From Nocardiopsis metallicus (GTDB lineage Bacteria > Actinomycetota > Actinomycetes > Streptosporangiales > Streptosporangiaceae), in contig NZ_JACHDO010000001.1 in the NCBI RefSeq assembly GCF_014201115.1, positions 7,130,001-7,194,000 of the forward strand: a stretch of DNA of 64,000 nucleotides. Reading direction: 5' to 3'. Shown piece after piece: positions 7,886-15,844 of the stretch. The translations under genes were made by a program, and so were the position numbers. Numbering within the stretch: the first letter of the stretch is position 1; the number at the start of each line of letters is the position of its first letter. The notes under the pieces were generated by a model. That model worked only from the letters and a program-made list of their open reading frames with translations. It did not search any database and was not told the origin of the DNA.

Positions 7886-9382
7886 ATGAGCGACGTCATC
7901 GGGCTCAGCGCCGCCGACCTCGGCGCGGCCATCAAGGCGGGTGAGGTCTCCTCCGAAGAGGCCACCACCGCCTACCTCGACCGCATCGAGTCGGTCGACG
8001 GCGCCATCGGCGCCTTCCTGCACGTGGGCCGCGAGTCCGCGCTCGCCCAGGCCCGCGAGGTGGACGACAAGCGCGCCGCCGGTGCCGAACTCGGCCCGCT
8101 CGCCGGTGTGCCGATCGCGCACAAGGACGTGTTCACCACCAAGGACATGCCCACCACCGCCGCCTCCAAGATCCTCGAAGGCTGGCAGCCGCCCTACGAC
8201 GCCACCGTCACCGAGCGTCTGCGCGGGGCCGGTCTGGTCATCCTGGGCAAGACCAACATGGACGAGTTCGCGATGGGCTCCTCCACGGAGAACTCGGCCT
8301 ACCAGGTCACCCGCAACCCGTGGGACACCGACCGCATCCCCGGCGGCTCCTCCGGCGGTTCCTCCGCGGCCGTGGCCGCCTTCGAGGCGCCCCTGGCCAC
8401 CGGTACCGACACCGGCGGCTCCATCCGCCAGCCCGCCGCGGTCTGCGGCCTGGTCGGCGGCAAGCCCACCTACGGAGGCTCCTCCCGTTACGGGATGATC
8501 GCCTTCGCCTCCTCCCTGGACACCCCGGGCCCGTTCGCGCGCAACGTGCTGGACGCCGCCCTGCTCCACGAGGCCTTCTCCGGCCACGACCCGCGCGACT
8601 CCACCTCCATCGAGGCCGCCGTGCCGCCGGTGGTCGACGCCGCCCGGATCGGTGACGTCGAGGGCCTGCGCGTCGGCGTGGTCAAGGAGCTGGACAGCGA
8701 CGGCTTCCAGCCCGGCGTGCGCCAGCGCTTCCGAGAGACCGTGGAGCTGCTGGAGTCCCTGGGCGCGAAGGTCGTCGAGATCTCCTGCCCGAGCTTCGAC
8801 GCCGCCCTGAGCGCCTACTACCTGATCGCGCCCAGCGAGGCCTCCTCGAACCTGGCCCGCTTCGACGCGATGCGGTACGGCCTGCGGGTCGGCGACGACT
8901 GCACGCGCAGCGCCGAGGAGGTCATGTCGCTGACCCGTGCGCAGGGCTTCGGCCCCGAGGTCAAGCGCCGGATCATGCTGGGCACCTACGCCCTGTCCAG
9001 CGGCTACTACGACGCCTACTACGGCAGCGCCCAGCAGGTGCGCACGCTGATCAAGCGTGACTTCGACGCCGCCTTCGAGAACGTGGACGTGCTGGTCTCG
9101 CCGACCACCCCGACCACCGCGTTCCCGATCGGCGAGCGCGCCGAGGACCCGATGGCCATGTACCTGGCCGACCTGTGCACGATCCCGTCCAACCTGGCCG
9201 GGAACGCGTCGCTGTCGGTGCCGTGCGGGCTGGCCCCGGAGGACGACCTGCCGGTCGGCTTCCAGATCATGGCCCCGCCGCTGGCCGACGACCGCACCTA
9301 CCGGGTCGCGGCCGCCGTCGAGCGCGCTCTGACCGAGCGGGACGGGTCGCTGATCGCCCGCAGCCCGTACGCGGTCGCGTAA
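7886..9382 (+). CDS. gatA: Asp/Glu-tRNA amidotransferase subunit A
   Basis: A 498-residue amidase that releases ammonia from glutamine for transfer by GatB. The Ser-cisSer-Lys triad is visible as Lys80 (VPIAHKD), Ser155 (PGGSSGGSS) and nucleophile Ser179 (TGTDTGGSIRQPA). Length is normal. It is directly coupled to gatC. Unusually, gatB is not next but 6.5 kb downstream, beyond four oppositely oriented surface-protein genes. Confidence 0.97.
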   Translation: MSDVIGLSAADLGAAIKAGEVSSEEATTAYLDRIESVDGAIGAFLHVGRESALAQAREVDDKRAAGAELGPLAGVPIAHKDVFTTKDMPTTAASKILEGWQPPYDATVTERLRGAGLVILGKTNMDEFAMGSSTENSAYQVTRNPWDTDRIPGGSSGGSSAAVAAFEAPLATGTDTGGSIRQPAAVCGLVGGKPTYGGSSRYGMIAFASSLDTPGPFARNVLDAALLHEAFSGHDPRDSTSIEAAVPPVVDAARIGDVEGLRVGVVKELDSDGFQPGVRQRFRETVELLESLGAKVVEISCPSFDAALSAYYLIAPSEASSNLARFDAMRYGLRVGDDCTRSAEEVMSLTRAQGFGPEVKRRIMLGTYALSSGYYDAYYGSAQQVRTLIKRDFDAAFENVDVLVSPTTPTTAFPIGERAEDPMAMYLADLCTIPSNLAGNASLSVPCGLAPEDDLPVGFQIMAPPLADDRTYRVAAAVERALTERDGSLIARSPYAVA

Positions 9383-9394
9383 CACTCGCCAGTT

Positions 9395-9436
9395 CAGCAG
9401 GCACAGCGCAGCAGGCACAGCGCAGCAGACACAGCG
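9395..9436. repeat. three tandem copies of a 14-bp unit
   Basis: CAGCAGGCACAGCG occurs at 9395-9408 and 9409-9422, and with one change (CAGCAGACACAGCG) at 9423-9436, just after gatA. No protein or structural role is apparent. Confidence 0.85.
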
Positions 9437-9444
9437 AGCGAAAC

Positions 9445-9475
9445 GCCCTCCGTTCCCGCACCGGGAAGGGAGGGC
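9445..9475. terminator. hairpin terminator after gatA
   Basis: GCCCTCC-G-TTCCCG / CGGGAA-G-GGAGGGC with a 3-nt loop. It lies between gatA and minus-strand sequence and could act in both directions. Confidence 0.75.
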
Positions 9476-9499
9476 ATTCGCGTCCGACCGGGTCCCCGG

Positions 9500-9607
9500 T
9501 CAGCTGACCAGGCGGGTCATGTGCTCGCGCAGATCCTCGGGGATCTCGAAGCCCCGGCGTGCGGCGGCCTCCCGGGACAGTTCGCGGCTCCGCCTTCGGG
9601 TTCCTGC
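9500..9607 (-). pseudogene. possible remnant of the 3' end of an unidentified gene
   Basis: The minus strand reads ELSREAAARRGFEIPEDL then REHMTRLVS and a TGA at 9502-9500. This charged helix-like peptide looks like a real protein C-terminus. The frame is stopped upstream at about 9630 and has no start codon except an internal ATG six codons before the end. I do not recognise the family. It may mark a gene cut when the neighbouring surface-protein genes were inserted, or it may be chance. Confidence 0.25.
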
Positions 9608-9609
9608 CG

Positions 9610-10782
9610 CTACCCGGCGGCCGCGGCCTTACGGCGGCGGGCCAGGAAGAGGGCGGCGCCACCACCGGCGATCGCGACGAGCGCGGCCACGACCAGCGCG
9701 ACCACGGCGTTACCGGTGATCGCCAGTCCGCCCGGATTGGGTGCCGCGGCCTCGTCGGCCGCGGGGGACTGGCTGGGCTCCTCGGTGGACTCCAGCACGG
9801 GCGGGGTGCCGCCCGCGGAGTCCCAGGCCACCGTGGCGACCTCGGACACCACGATCTCGCTGTCCTGCGCTGTGATGAGCGTCTGCGTCGGGTTGTCGCC
9901 GTCCTCGCCCTTGAACAGGCGGCCGGTCTCCACAGCCGCGTTGGCCTCCAGGACGAGGGTGGCCTCGCCCGCCTCGGCGTCCGCGGGCACGGAGAAGGCG
10001 ACGGTGTCCCCGCTGCCGACCTCGTCCAGGGTCTCGCCGCTCCCGGCGTCGACCAGCTCCACCCCGTCGGGGGCGTTCAGCTGTACCGGGATGCTTTCGG
10101 CACTGGTCTCGACGGTGAACTCGCCGATGTCCTCCCCGGCCAGCCCCGAATCCTGACCCGGGCTGACGGTGAGTGCGGAACCCGGCTCGTTGGGCAGGTC
10201 CTCGGCGTTGTCGATCAGGTGGTTGTACAGGTGGGTGACGTTGCCGCCGTTGACGTTGTCGGAGAGTTCGGGGCTCTGTTCGACCCGCGCCAGATCCAGC
10301 TCGTTGCTGAAGTGCCAGATGGCGGCCTGGGTCGCGGTGAGCGCCTCGGACTCGGTGAGGCGCGCCATTTCGGCTGCCTCTTCCAGGTCCGCGACGTCGA
10401 CCACCGGATAGGAGTTCTTCAGAATCCAGTGCACCTTGCCGGGTTCGGCGAAATCGCCCTGGCCGGGATAGCTCTCCCACTGGTCCTCGCGGTACCAGGC
10501 GTCCTCGACCAGCCCGGTACGGAAGTCGATGCAGTAGGTGGTGAGGATCTGGTCACTGTCGTCCAGGCGCACGTTGAACGTGGCCGTGGTGGTGAAGGGC
10601 TCACCCCGCATGGTGACCGAGTGGCCGTGTTCGGCGACGCCCGTGTACTGCCCGCGCACCGACCCCTGGTAGGGCGCGGGTTCCGCGGCGGCGGGGGCCG
10701 CCAGCCCGAATACGAGCAGCGCCGAGGTCGCGGCGGCGAGGGGCACACGCCCGGAGGGTTTACGGAGGGACAAGTGCGTCAC
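9610..10782 (-). CDS. thioester-domain (TQXA) cell-wall-anchored surface protein A, LAITG sorting motif
   Basis: A 390-residue exported protein: signal peptide (about residues 1-34, ending GLAAPAAAE), an N-terminal thioester domain, a beta-rich middle domain, a Pro/Glu/Ser stalk and a C-terminal sorting signal LAITG + hydrophobic helix + RRRK tail. The predicted thioester pair is Cys84 (YCIDF) and Gln152 (TQAAIW). In Gram-positive relatives such internal thioesters bind host or surface amines covalently. LAITG resembles the LAXTG motif used by class E sortases. GTG 10782 has AGGAAG 6 nt upstream and starts just before the signal peptide. It is last of four related minus-strand genes. Confidence 0.85.
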   Translation of the reverse strand: MTHLSLRKPSGRVPLAAATSALLVFGLAAPAAAEPAPYQGSVRGQYTGVAEHGHSVTMRGEPFTTTATFNVRLDDSDQILTTYCIDFRTGLVEDAWYREDQWESYPGQGDFAEPGKVHWILKNSYPVVDVADLEEAAEMARLTESEALTATQAAIWHFSNELDLARVEQSPELSDNVNGGNVTHLYNHLIDNAEDLPNEPGSALTVSPGQDSGLAGEDIGEFTVETSAESIPVQLNAPDGVELVDAGSGETLDEVGSGDTVAFSVPADAEAGEATLVLEANAAVETGRLFKGEDGDNPTQTLITAQDSEIVVSEVATVAWDSAGGTPPVLESTEEPSQSPAADEAAAPNPGGLAITGNAVVALVVAALVAIAGGGAALFLARRRKAAAAG

Positions 10783-10901
10783 TTCTCTTCCTGAGGTGTT
10801 CCACCCGGTGGCAGCTGTCGCCAGGTGCGGAGCGAGCGCCAGGAATGCTGTGGAATGCACGGTGTGAGTGCTGCGCTGCCGTTGGGCGAGGTTTCCACAG
10901 A

Positions 10902-10915
10902 GTGTTACATAACAC
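10902..10915. promoter_or_regulatory. perfect palindrome GTGTTA-CA-TAACAC in the 5' region of surface protein A
   Basis: A 6+2+6 perfect inverted repeat about 25 nt downstream of the predicted transcription start of the 9610-10782 gene. The position suits a repressor operator. It is not seen before the other three surface genes. Confidence 0.4.
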
Positions 10916-10939
10916 AACGGAGTTTTTTGAATCTGGCCG

Positions 10940-10969
10940 ATATCAGCCATTCGGTGGCCTCGGTGTAAA
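10940..10969 (-). promoter_or_regulatory. promoter of surface protein A gene
   Basis: Reading the minus strand: TTTACA, 18-nt spacer, TGATAT, inside GCTGATATCGGCCAG. The GCT-RR-TATCGG-N-C core is shared with the promoters at 12499-12527 and 14179-14207. The transcript would have a leader of about 150 nt. The rest of the 333-nt gap holds the terminator at 11030-11070. Confidence 0.5.
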
Positions 10970-11029
10970 CCGCCTGGCCTGATGCGCGTGCCTTGTTGGA
11001 AAAAGGACTTTTGTTGCTGTTCGCATGAC

Positions 11030-11070
11030 AAAGGGCCCGCCCCGCGAATCACTCGCGGGACGGGCCCTTT
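11030..11070 (-). terminator. strong terminator after surface protein B gene
   Basis: AAAGGGCCCG-C-CCCGCGA / TCGCGGG-A-CGGGCCCTTT with a 5-nt loop: 17 paired bases and one mismatch, 45 nt beyond the stop of the 11116-12342 gene. Confidence 0.85.
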
Positions 11071-11115
11071 CGAACAGGGCGGTCAGCCGGACCGGCCCTT
11101 CGCCTTCAGTGAGTC

Positions 11116-12342
11116 CTAGGCGTCCAGGTCGGCGCCGTTGGCACCGCTCTTGCGCTTGCGGCTCAGGTAGAGGGCGCCGCCACCGGCACCCAGGGCGGCC
11201 ACACCGGCGGCCACGAGACCGAGCAGCGCGCCACCGGTCACGGGCAGCGTGGGCTCGTCGTCCTTACCGGGGGCGGGCTTGTCGTCCTCAGCGGGCTCGC
11301 TGGGCTTCTCGGTCGGGGTCGGCTTCGGCTCCGGCTCGTCGGTCGGAGTGGGCTCCGGGGTCGGCGTGGGCTCGGGCTCCGGGGTCGGCTCCGGCTCGTC
11401 GGCCTTGGACCACTCGACGGAGGCGTCGTCCTTGACGGTGACGTCGCTGTCCTGGGCGGTGATCAGGGTCTGGGTCGCCTTGTGCGCGTCCTCGCCCTTG
11501 AACAGACGACCGCGGTTGATGGTGGCGGTGGTCTCCAGGCTGAAGGAGGCCTCACCGGCCTCGGCGTCCTCGGGGACAGAGAAGCCGACCTTGGCGCCGT
11601 CGTTGACGGTGTCGCCGACCGGCTCACCGGTGGAGATGTCGACCAGCTCGACACCCTCGGGGGCGTCCAGGACGACCGGCACGTCGGAGGCGCTGGTCGA
11701 GATCAGGAACTCGCCGACGGTGTCACCGGCCTGGCCGGTGGCGCTGTTCGGGCTGACGTTCAGCGTCGGCGCGGGCTCCTGGGCCTCGTCCTGGGCCTCT
11801 GCGACCAGGTAGTCGTAGACCGCCTTCACGTTGCCCTGGCCGCGGACCAGGTCGGAGCCGTTGCTGTAGTGCCAGATGGCGGCCTGGGTGGCGGCCAGGG
11901 CCTCGCGCTCGGTGATCCGGGCGGCGTTGGCGTCGGAGACCCCGGCCAGCTCCTGGGGGGTCTTGGCCGGGTAGCCGTTCTGTAGGATCCAGAGGACCTT
12001 GCCGGGCTCGGCGAAGTCGCCCTTGCCCGGGTAGTTGGACCAGCGGTCCTCGTTGTACCAGGCACTCGAGCGGATGCCCGTCTCGATGTCGATGCAGTAC
12101 GTGATGAGCTCGCTGCCGTCCTCAAGCCGGAGCTTGAAGAGGTTGGTGCCGATCGTGCCCTCAGTCATACCGACGGAATCGCCGGTCTGGTGGTTGCCCA
12201 CGTACTGCGCGCGGACGGAACCCTCACTGGTCTCAGCGGGGTCCGCGGCGGCGGGGGCGGCCAGGCCGAAGGTCAGCAGCGCCGCGGCGGAGACCGCGAG
12301 ACCCGCGCGACCGGCGGTCCGGAGGTTGGGGGAGAGCTTCAC
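11116..12342 (-). CDS. thioester-domain (TQXA) LPXTG surface protein B
   Basis: A 408-residue exported protein: signal peptide to about residue 34 (GLAAPAAAD), thioester domain with predicted pair Cys83 (YCIDI) and Gln153 (TQAAIW), a beta-rich domain (about 180-290), a long Pro-Thr-Glu/Asp-Lys stalk (about 315-368) and the sorting signal LPVTG + hydrophobic helix + SRKRK. LPVTG points to a different sortase class from proteins A and D. GTG 12342 was chosen over upstream ATGs because AGGA lies 6 nt upstream and the neighbouring paralogue has the same GGACAC-N-AC spacing. It has its own promoter and terminator. Confidence 0.88.
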   Translation of the reverse strand: MKLSPNLRTAGRAGLAVSAAALLTFGLAAPAAADPAETSEGSVRAQYVGNHQTGDSVGMTEGTIGTNLFKLRLEDGSELITYCIDIETGIRSSAWYNEDRWSNYPGKGDFAEPGKVLWILQNGYPAKTPQELAGVSDANAARITEREALAATQAAIWHYSNGSDLVRGQGNVKAVYDYLVAEAQDEAQEPAPTLNVSPNSATGQAGDTVGEFLISTSASDVPVVLDAPEGVELVDISTGEPVGDTVNDGAKVGFSVPEDAEAGEASFSLETTATINRGRLFKGEDAHKATQTLITAQDSDVTVKDDASVEWSKADEPEPTPEPEPTPTPEPTPTDEPEPKPTPTEKPSEPAEDDKPAPGKDDEPTLPVTGGALLGLVAAGVAALGAGGGALYLSRKRKSGANGADLDA

Positions 12343-12498
12343 GTCGTGTCCTGTCATGAGGTGCTGCGCCACACGGCCCCGAGGGGGCGTACGGCGGCGA
12401 GAAGAAAAAGAAGAGGAGCACGCACCGGGGAGGGGCCGGAGCGGCTTCGGACCTTGAATGAGTCCGGTGGCACAGCAGTAATGGTTTGTGCCTGTCCG

Positions 12499-12527
12499 AT
12501 ATTAGCGATGTGTGGAGTCACCTCCAA
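12499..12527 (-). promoter_or_regulatory. promoter of surface protein B gene
   Basis: Minus strand TTGGAG, 17-nt spacer, TAATAT, within TCGCTAATATCGGACAGG. The predicted 5' leader is about 150 nt. The gap 12343-12683 otherwise holds only the terminator at 12589-12626. Confidence 0.6.
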
Positions 12528-12588
12528 GCCGCCCTGGAAGAAAACTCCTTGTATGTCCACTGAGCTGCGGATTTGTGAGTGAAGACGA

Positions 12589-12626
12589 AGGGCCCGTCCC
12601 GGTGATCTCTCACCGGGACGGGCCCT
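12589..12626 (-). terminator. strong terminator after surface protein C gene
   Basis: Perfect 17-bp stem AGGGCCCGTCCCGGTGA / TCACCGGGACGGGCCCT with loop TCTC. Confidence 0.88.
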
Positions 12627-12683
12627 CGTGTGCTACCCGGCACTGCTTTCGCGGTGCGGGGAGCCGGAGCCGGGGGTCAACCC

Positions 12684-13913
12684 TTAGGCGTCCGTCTCCT
12701 CACCGGCGGCCGCCTTGCGCTTGCGGCTCAGGTAGAGGGCACCGCCACCGGCGCCCAGGGCGGCCACACCAGCCGCGACCAGGCCGGCGAGCGCGCCACC
12801 GGTCACCGGCAGGGTCGGCTGGTCGTCCGCGGGCGGGGCCGGCTTGTCGTCCGGCGCGGTGGGCTTGTCACTCGGCTCGGTCGGCTTGTCGGACGGCTCC
12901 GTGGGCTTGTCGCTCGGGGTCGGGGAGGGCGACGGGGACGGGCTGGGCTCGGGCTCGCCGCCGGTCCAGGAACCGCTGGCCGAAGCGGAGACCTTGGTCT
13001 GGCCGCCCTCGGCGGTGATCAGCGTCTGGGTGGGCTTGTTCGGGTCCTTGCCCTGGAACAGACGCCCGGTCTCGACCCTGGAGGTGGCCTCCAGGGTGAA
13101 GGAGGCCTCACCCTCGGCGGCGTCGCCGGGAACGCCGAAGCCGACCTTGTCGCCGTCGCTGACGGTCGTGACGGCCTCACCGGTCTCGACGTCGACCAGC
13201 TCGACACCATCGGGGGCTTCCAGGTTGACCGGGATGTCGGCGGCGTTGGTCTCGATGAGGAACTCACCGACGATCTCGCCCGCCTGGCCGCTGGCGGCCT
13301 CGTCCGGGGTGATGCTCAGCGCGGCCTTGGGCTCGTCCGTCTGGGGGAGCTCGACGGCGCTCTCGGTCAGGTAGGTGTAGACGGCCTTGACGGCGTCGCT
13401 GTTCCTGTTGTCGTCGAGGTTCAGCTCCATGTCGTTGCTGAAGTACCAGATGGCGGCCTGGGTGCCCGAAAGGGCGTCCTCATTGCTGAGGCCGTCCACT
13501 CCGGCCTCAGCGCCCAGCGCGGCAGCGTCGACGTTCGGGTAGGAGTTCTGCAGGATCCAGTGGACCTTGCCGGGCTGGGCGAAGTCGCCCTTGCCCGGGT
13601 AGTTGGCCCAGTCGTCTTCCTTGTACCAGGCGTTGTGCCGGATGTTGGTGCGGAAGTCGATGCAGTAGGCGGTGAGGACCGTGTCCTGGTCCTTCAGCTT
13701 GAGGTTGAACAAGCTTGCGGGGGCGTCGCCGCCGGTCATGTAGACATGGGGGCCGCTCTCGGCGTTCCCGGTGTACTGGCCGACGGTGGAGCCCTCGTAG
13801 GTCTCCACCTCGTCGGCGGCCGCGGGGGCGGCCAGGCCGAGGGCGAGGAACGCCGCGGCGGAGGCGGCGAGGCCAGTGCGCCCGATGAAACGGGGGAGGG
13901 AGAAGTTGCTCAA
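12684..13913 (-). CDS. thioester-domain (TQXA) LPXTG surface protein C
   Basis: A 409-residue paralogue of protein B: signal peptide to about residue 34, thioester domain with predicted pair Cys84 (YCIDF) and Gln152 (TQAAIW), beta-rich domain, then a stalk built from a Ser/Pro/Glu run and repeated SDKPTEP units (about 325-360), and LPVTG + hydrophobic helix + SRKRK. The start is TTG 13913, preceded by GGGA with 5-6 nt spacing and matching the start of B. The stalk repeats could vary in number between strains. The likely role is cell-surface adhesion through the reactive thioester; no target can be inferred. Confidence 0.88.
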   Translation of the reverse strand: MSNFSLPRFIGRTGLAASAAAFLALGLAAPAAADEVETYEGSTVGQYTGNAESGPHVYMTGGDAPASLFNLKLKDQDTVLTAYCIDFRTNIRHNAWYKEDDWANYPGKGDFAQPGKVHWILQNSYPNVDAAALGAEAGVDGLSNEDALSGTQAAIWYFSNDMELNLDDNRNSDAVKAVYTYLTESAVELPQTDEPKAALSITPDEAASGQAGEIVGEFLIETNAADIPVNLEAPDGVELVDVETGEAVTTVSDGDKVGFGVPGDAAEGEASFTLEATSRVETGRLFQGKDPNKPTQTLITAEGGQTKVSASASGSWTGGEPEPSPSPSPSPTPSDKPTEPSDKPTEPSDKPTAPDDKPAPPADDQPTLPVTGGALAGLVAAGVAALGAGGGALYLSRKRKAAAGEETDA

Positions 13914-14178
13914 GTTGTGTCCCGGTGTCTTCTAGGGGTAACCGGATGGAATCCGCCCAGGTCGATGGGGAGCCGTGAACGGCGGATGCGGTCGCCACGT
14001 GTGGTGGACGCCCTCAGTGAAAGGGGAGAGGCGCGTCGCGGGGCCGCCCGATTCGGGTGCCACCGATTCGGAGCAAGGACTCTGTGACAGGTCGGGGACG
14101 GGCGTGGTCTTTCCGGTTGGGGGCTCGCAGACGCGGGAGCGGGCCGCGTGCGTCGTGGGAAAGCCGACCGCCCGGCCG

Positions 14179-14207
14179 ATACTAGCGACCCGATTCACCA
14201 CTTCCAA
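14179..14207 (-). promoter_or_regulatory. promoter of surface protein C gene
   Basis: Minus strand TTGGAA, 17-nt spacer, TAGTAT, within TCGCTAGTATCGGCCGGG. It is close in sequence and spacing to the promoter of surface protein B. The leader would be about 260 nt. In the rest of the 490-nt gap 13914-14403 I see only the terminator at 14345-14368. Confidence 0.6.
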
Positions 14208-14344
14208 CCCGGTTCGCGAAAAAAGTGACGCGTTACGGGCAAGAACAAAACTGCACAAGGCGAAGCCGCATTATGACCGGATATTATGGAACCGGGTTTC
14301 AGTGAAGGGCGTTTCCGCTGTTCCCAGCGGCTTCCCGGGTGATT

Positions 14345-14368
14345 CTCGGCCGCTGAGAAGCGGCCGAG
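14345..14368 (-). terminator. terminator after surface protein D gene
   Basis: Perfect 10-bp stem CTCGGCCGCT / AGCGGCCGAG with loop GAGA, 36 nt beyond the stop at 14404. Confidence 0.8.
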
Positions 14369-14403
14369 CCTCGGCAGGGCCTCAGCCGCGCCCCAGCAGG
14401 GTT

Positions 14404-15573
14404 TCAGTCGCGCCTTTTACGGCCCAGAACCAGGATGAGCAGGCCGGACACGACCAGCGCCCCCGCGATGACCAACAGACCGGACAGCCAGGTGCCGGTG
14501 AGCGCCAGTCCGCCCTCGGCGTCCGGGGCCTGCGCCTGCGGGGTCTCGGCCTCCTCGACCAGGGGTTCGGCCGGGGGCGGCTCGCGGGTCTCGAGCTCCT
14601 CGGGCTCCGCCGTCTCCTCGGTCTCGACCGCCGCGGCCTGCTCCTCCGGCTCCTCGTGGTTCCAGGTGAACGTCGCGCTGGTCGAACTCGTCGCCGAACC
14701 CGGCTCGGCGGTGATCAGCGGCTGCGTCCGCACACCCTCCCGGCCGGTGAACAGGCGGCCCTCCTCCAGGGGGACCTGGCTGCCGCGCACGTGCAGGGTG
14801 GCCACCCCGGCCGGGACCGACGGGTCCACGGCCAGGTAGACCTCGTCGCCGTCGTTGGCCTGCGAGACCTCCTCGCCCCCGGCATCCACTAGCCACGACG
14901 CAGGGGCGCCGCGCAGCGAGAGGCGCACCGGGTCCTGGCCCGCGCTGGAGACCGTCAGCGGGCCCAGCGGCTCCTCCGGCGAGACCACCTCGACGTGGTG
15001 GGGGGAGACCTCCACGGAACGGGCGGTCGTGCCGCCCTCCGCGCCGCTGCTGCCCTCGACCAGGTACGTGTACACGGTGACGACGTCCTGGTGGTTGGCG
15101 TCCGGGTCCAGCTCGGCCCCGTCCAGCACGTTCCACAGGGCGGCCTGGGTCGCCGCGATGGCGTGCCCCTCCTCCAGGTACAGCACGTCCGAGGCCAGGC
15201 CCAGGCCCGGGAGGGTCAGGTTCGGGTAGGAGTTGCTCACGATCCAGCCGGCCCGCTCCGCTGGCGCGGGGGCCCGGACGGTTTCGGTCCACTCCGCACG
15301 GTCCGCCCACGCCGACTCCACGTAGGCGGTGCGCGGGCGCACCTCCTCGTCCGCGAGCAGCGCGTAGGCGCGCACCGAGTCCTCGTCGGCCACACGGAGG
15401 CTGAACAGCGCGGTCTCGGCCTCGGCGCCGTCGGAGAGTACGACGGGAAGACCCGCGACCGGGTCCCGGTCCACGCGTGAGAAATCATCGGCCGCCGCTG
15501 GAGCGGCGACCAGGGTGCCGATCAGTGCGGAGGTGGAAAGCAGCGCGGCGCACCGACGCAAGATGCCGGACAT
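14404..15573 (-). CDS. TQXA-family surface protein D lacking the thioester cysteine, LALTG motif
   Basis: A 389-residue exported protein homologous to A-C: signal peptide to about residue 28 (LVAAPAAAD), TQXA-like domain, beta-rich domain, Glu/Pro-rich stalk and LALTG + hydrophobic helix + GRKRRD. The TQ motif is kept (Gln143 in ATQAALWN), but the position of the thioester cysteine is alanine: AYALLAD (Ala71) where the others have AYCIDF. No other cysteine lies in the mature protein, so it cannot form the thioester. ATG 15573 has GGGAGCG about 9 nt upstream. Its upstream region lacks the promoter motif shared by A-C. It may act as an inert surface protein or partner. Confidence 0.85.
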   Translation of the reverse strand: MSGILRRCAALLSTSALIGTLVAAPAAADDFSRVDRDPVAGLPVVLSDGAEAETALFSLRVADEDSVRAYALLADEEVRPRTAYVESAWADRAEWTETVRAPAPAERAGWIVSNSYPNLTLPGLGLASDVLYLEEGHAIAATQAALWNVLDGAELDPDANHQDVVTVYTYLVEGSSGAEGGTTARSVEVSPHHVEVVSPEEPLGPLTVSSAGQDPVRLSLRGAPASWLVDAGGEEVSQANDGDEVYLAVDPSVPAGVATLHVRGSQVPLEEGRLFTGREGVRTQPLITAEPGSATSSTSATFTWNHEEPEEQAAAVETEETAEPEELETREPPPAEPLVEEAETPQAQAPDAEGGLALTGTWLSGLLVIAGALVVSGLLILVLGRKRRD

Positions 15574-15844
15574 GCTCAGGCGCTCCCGTGCGAAGGATGG
15601 AAAGGGCGGCGGGCCCCAACCGGCGAAATCGTGTTCCTGGGTGATCAAGACTAACGGTCCGGCACCTGTTACCGAGGGAGGTCGCCTCTACAGCGGCCCA
15701 ATCGTGTGCTTGCCGTGACATCCGTCAACCACGTCACATCGGGGCCGTTGGCTGGGCCACATCCGGGAAGGGGGTCACCGGGCCTTCTGAGCCTCGGTAG
15801 GCTGACCTGGAAGGTATGTCCTCTACGGAAACGGGTTTGCGGCG

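Noticed and set aside
9395..9436. Three 14-bp tandem units as the start of a CRISPR array
   Set aside because: The units abut without spacers and are too short; no cas genes are present.
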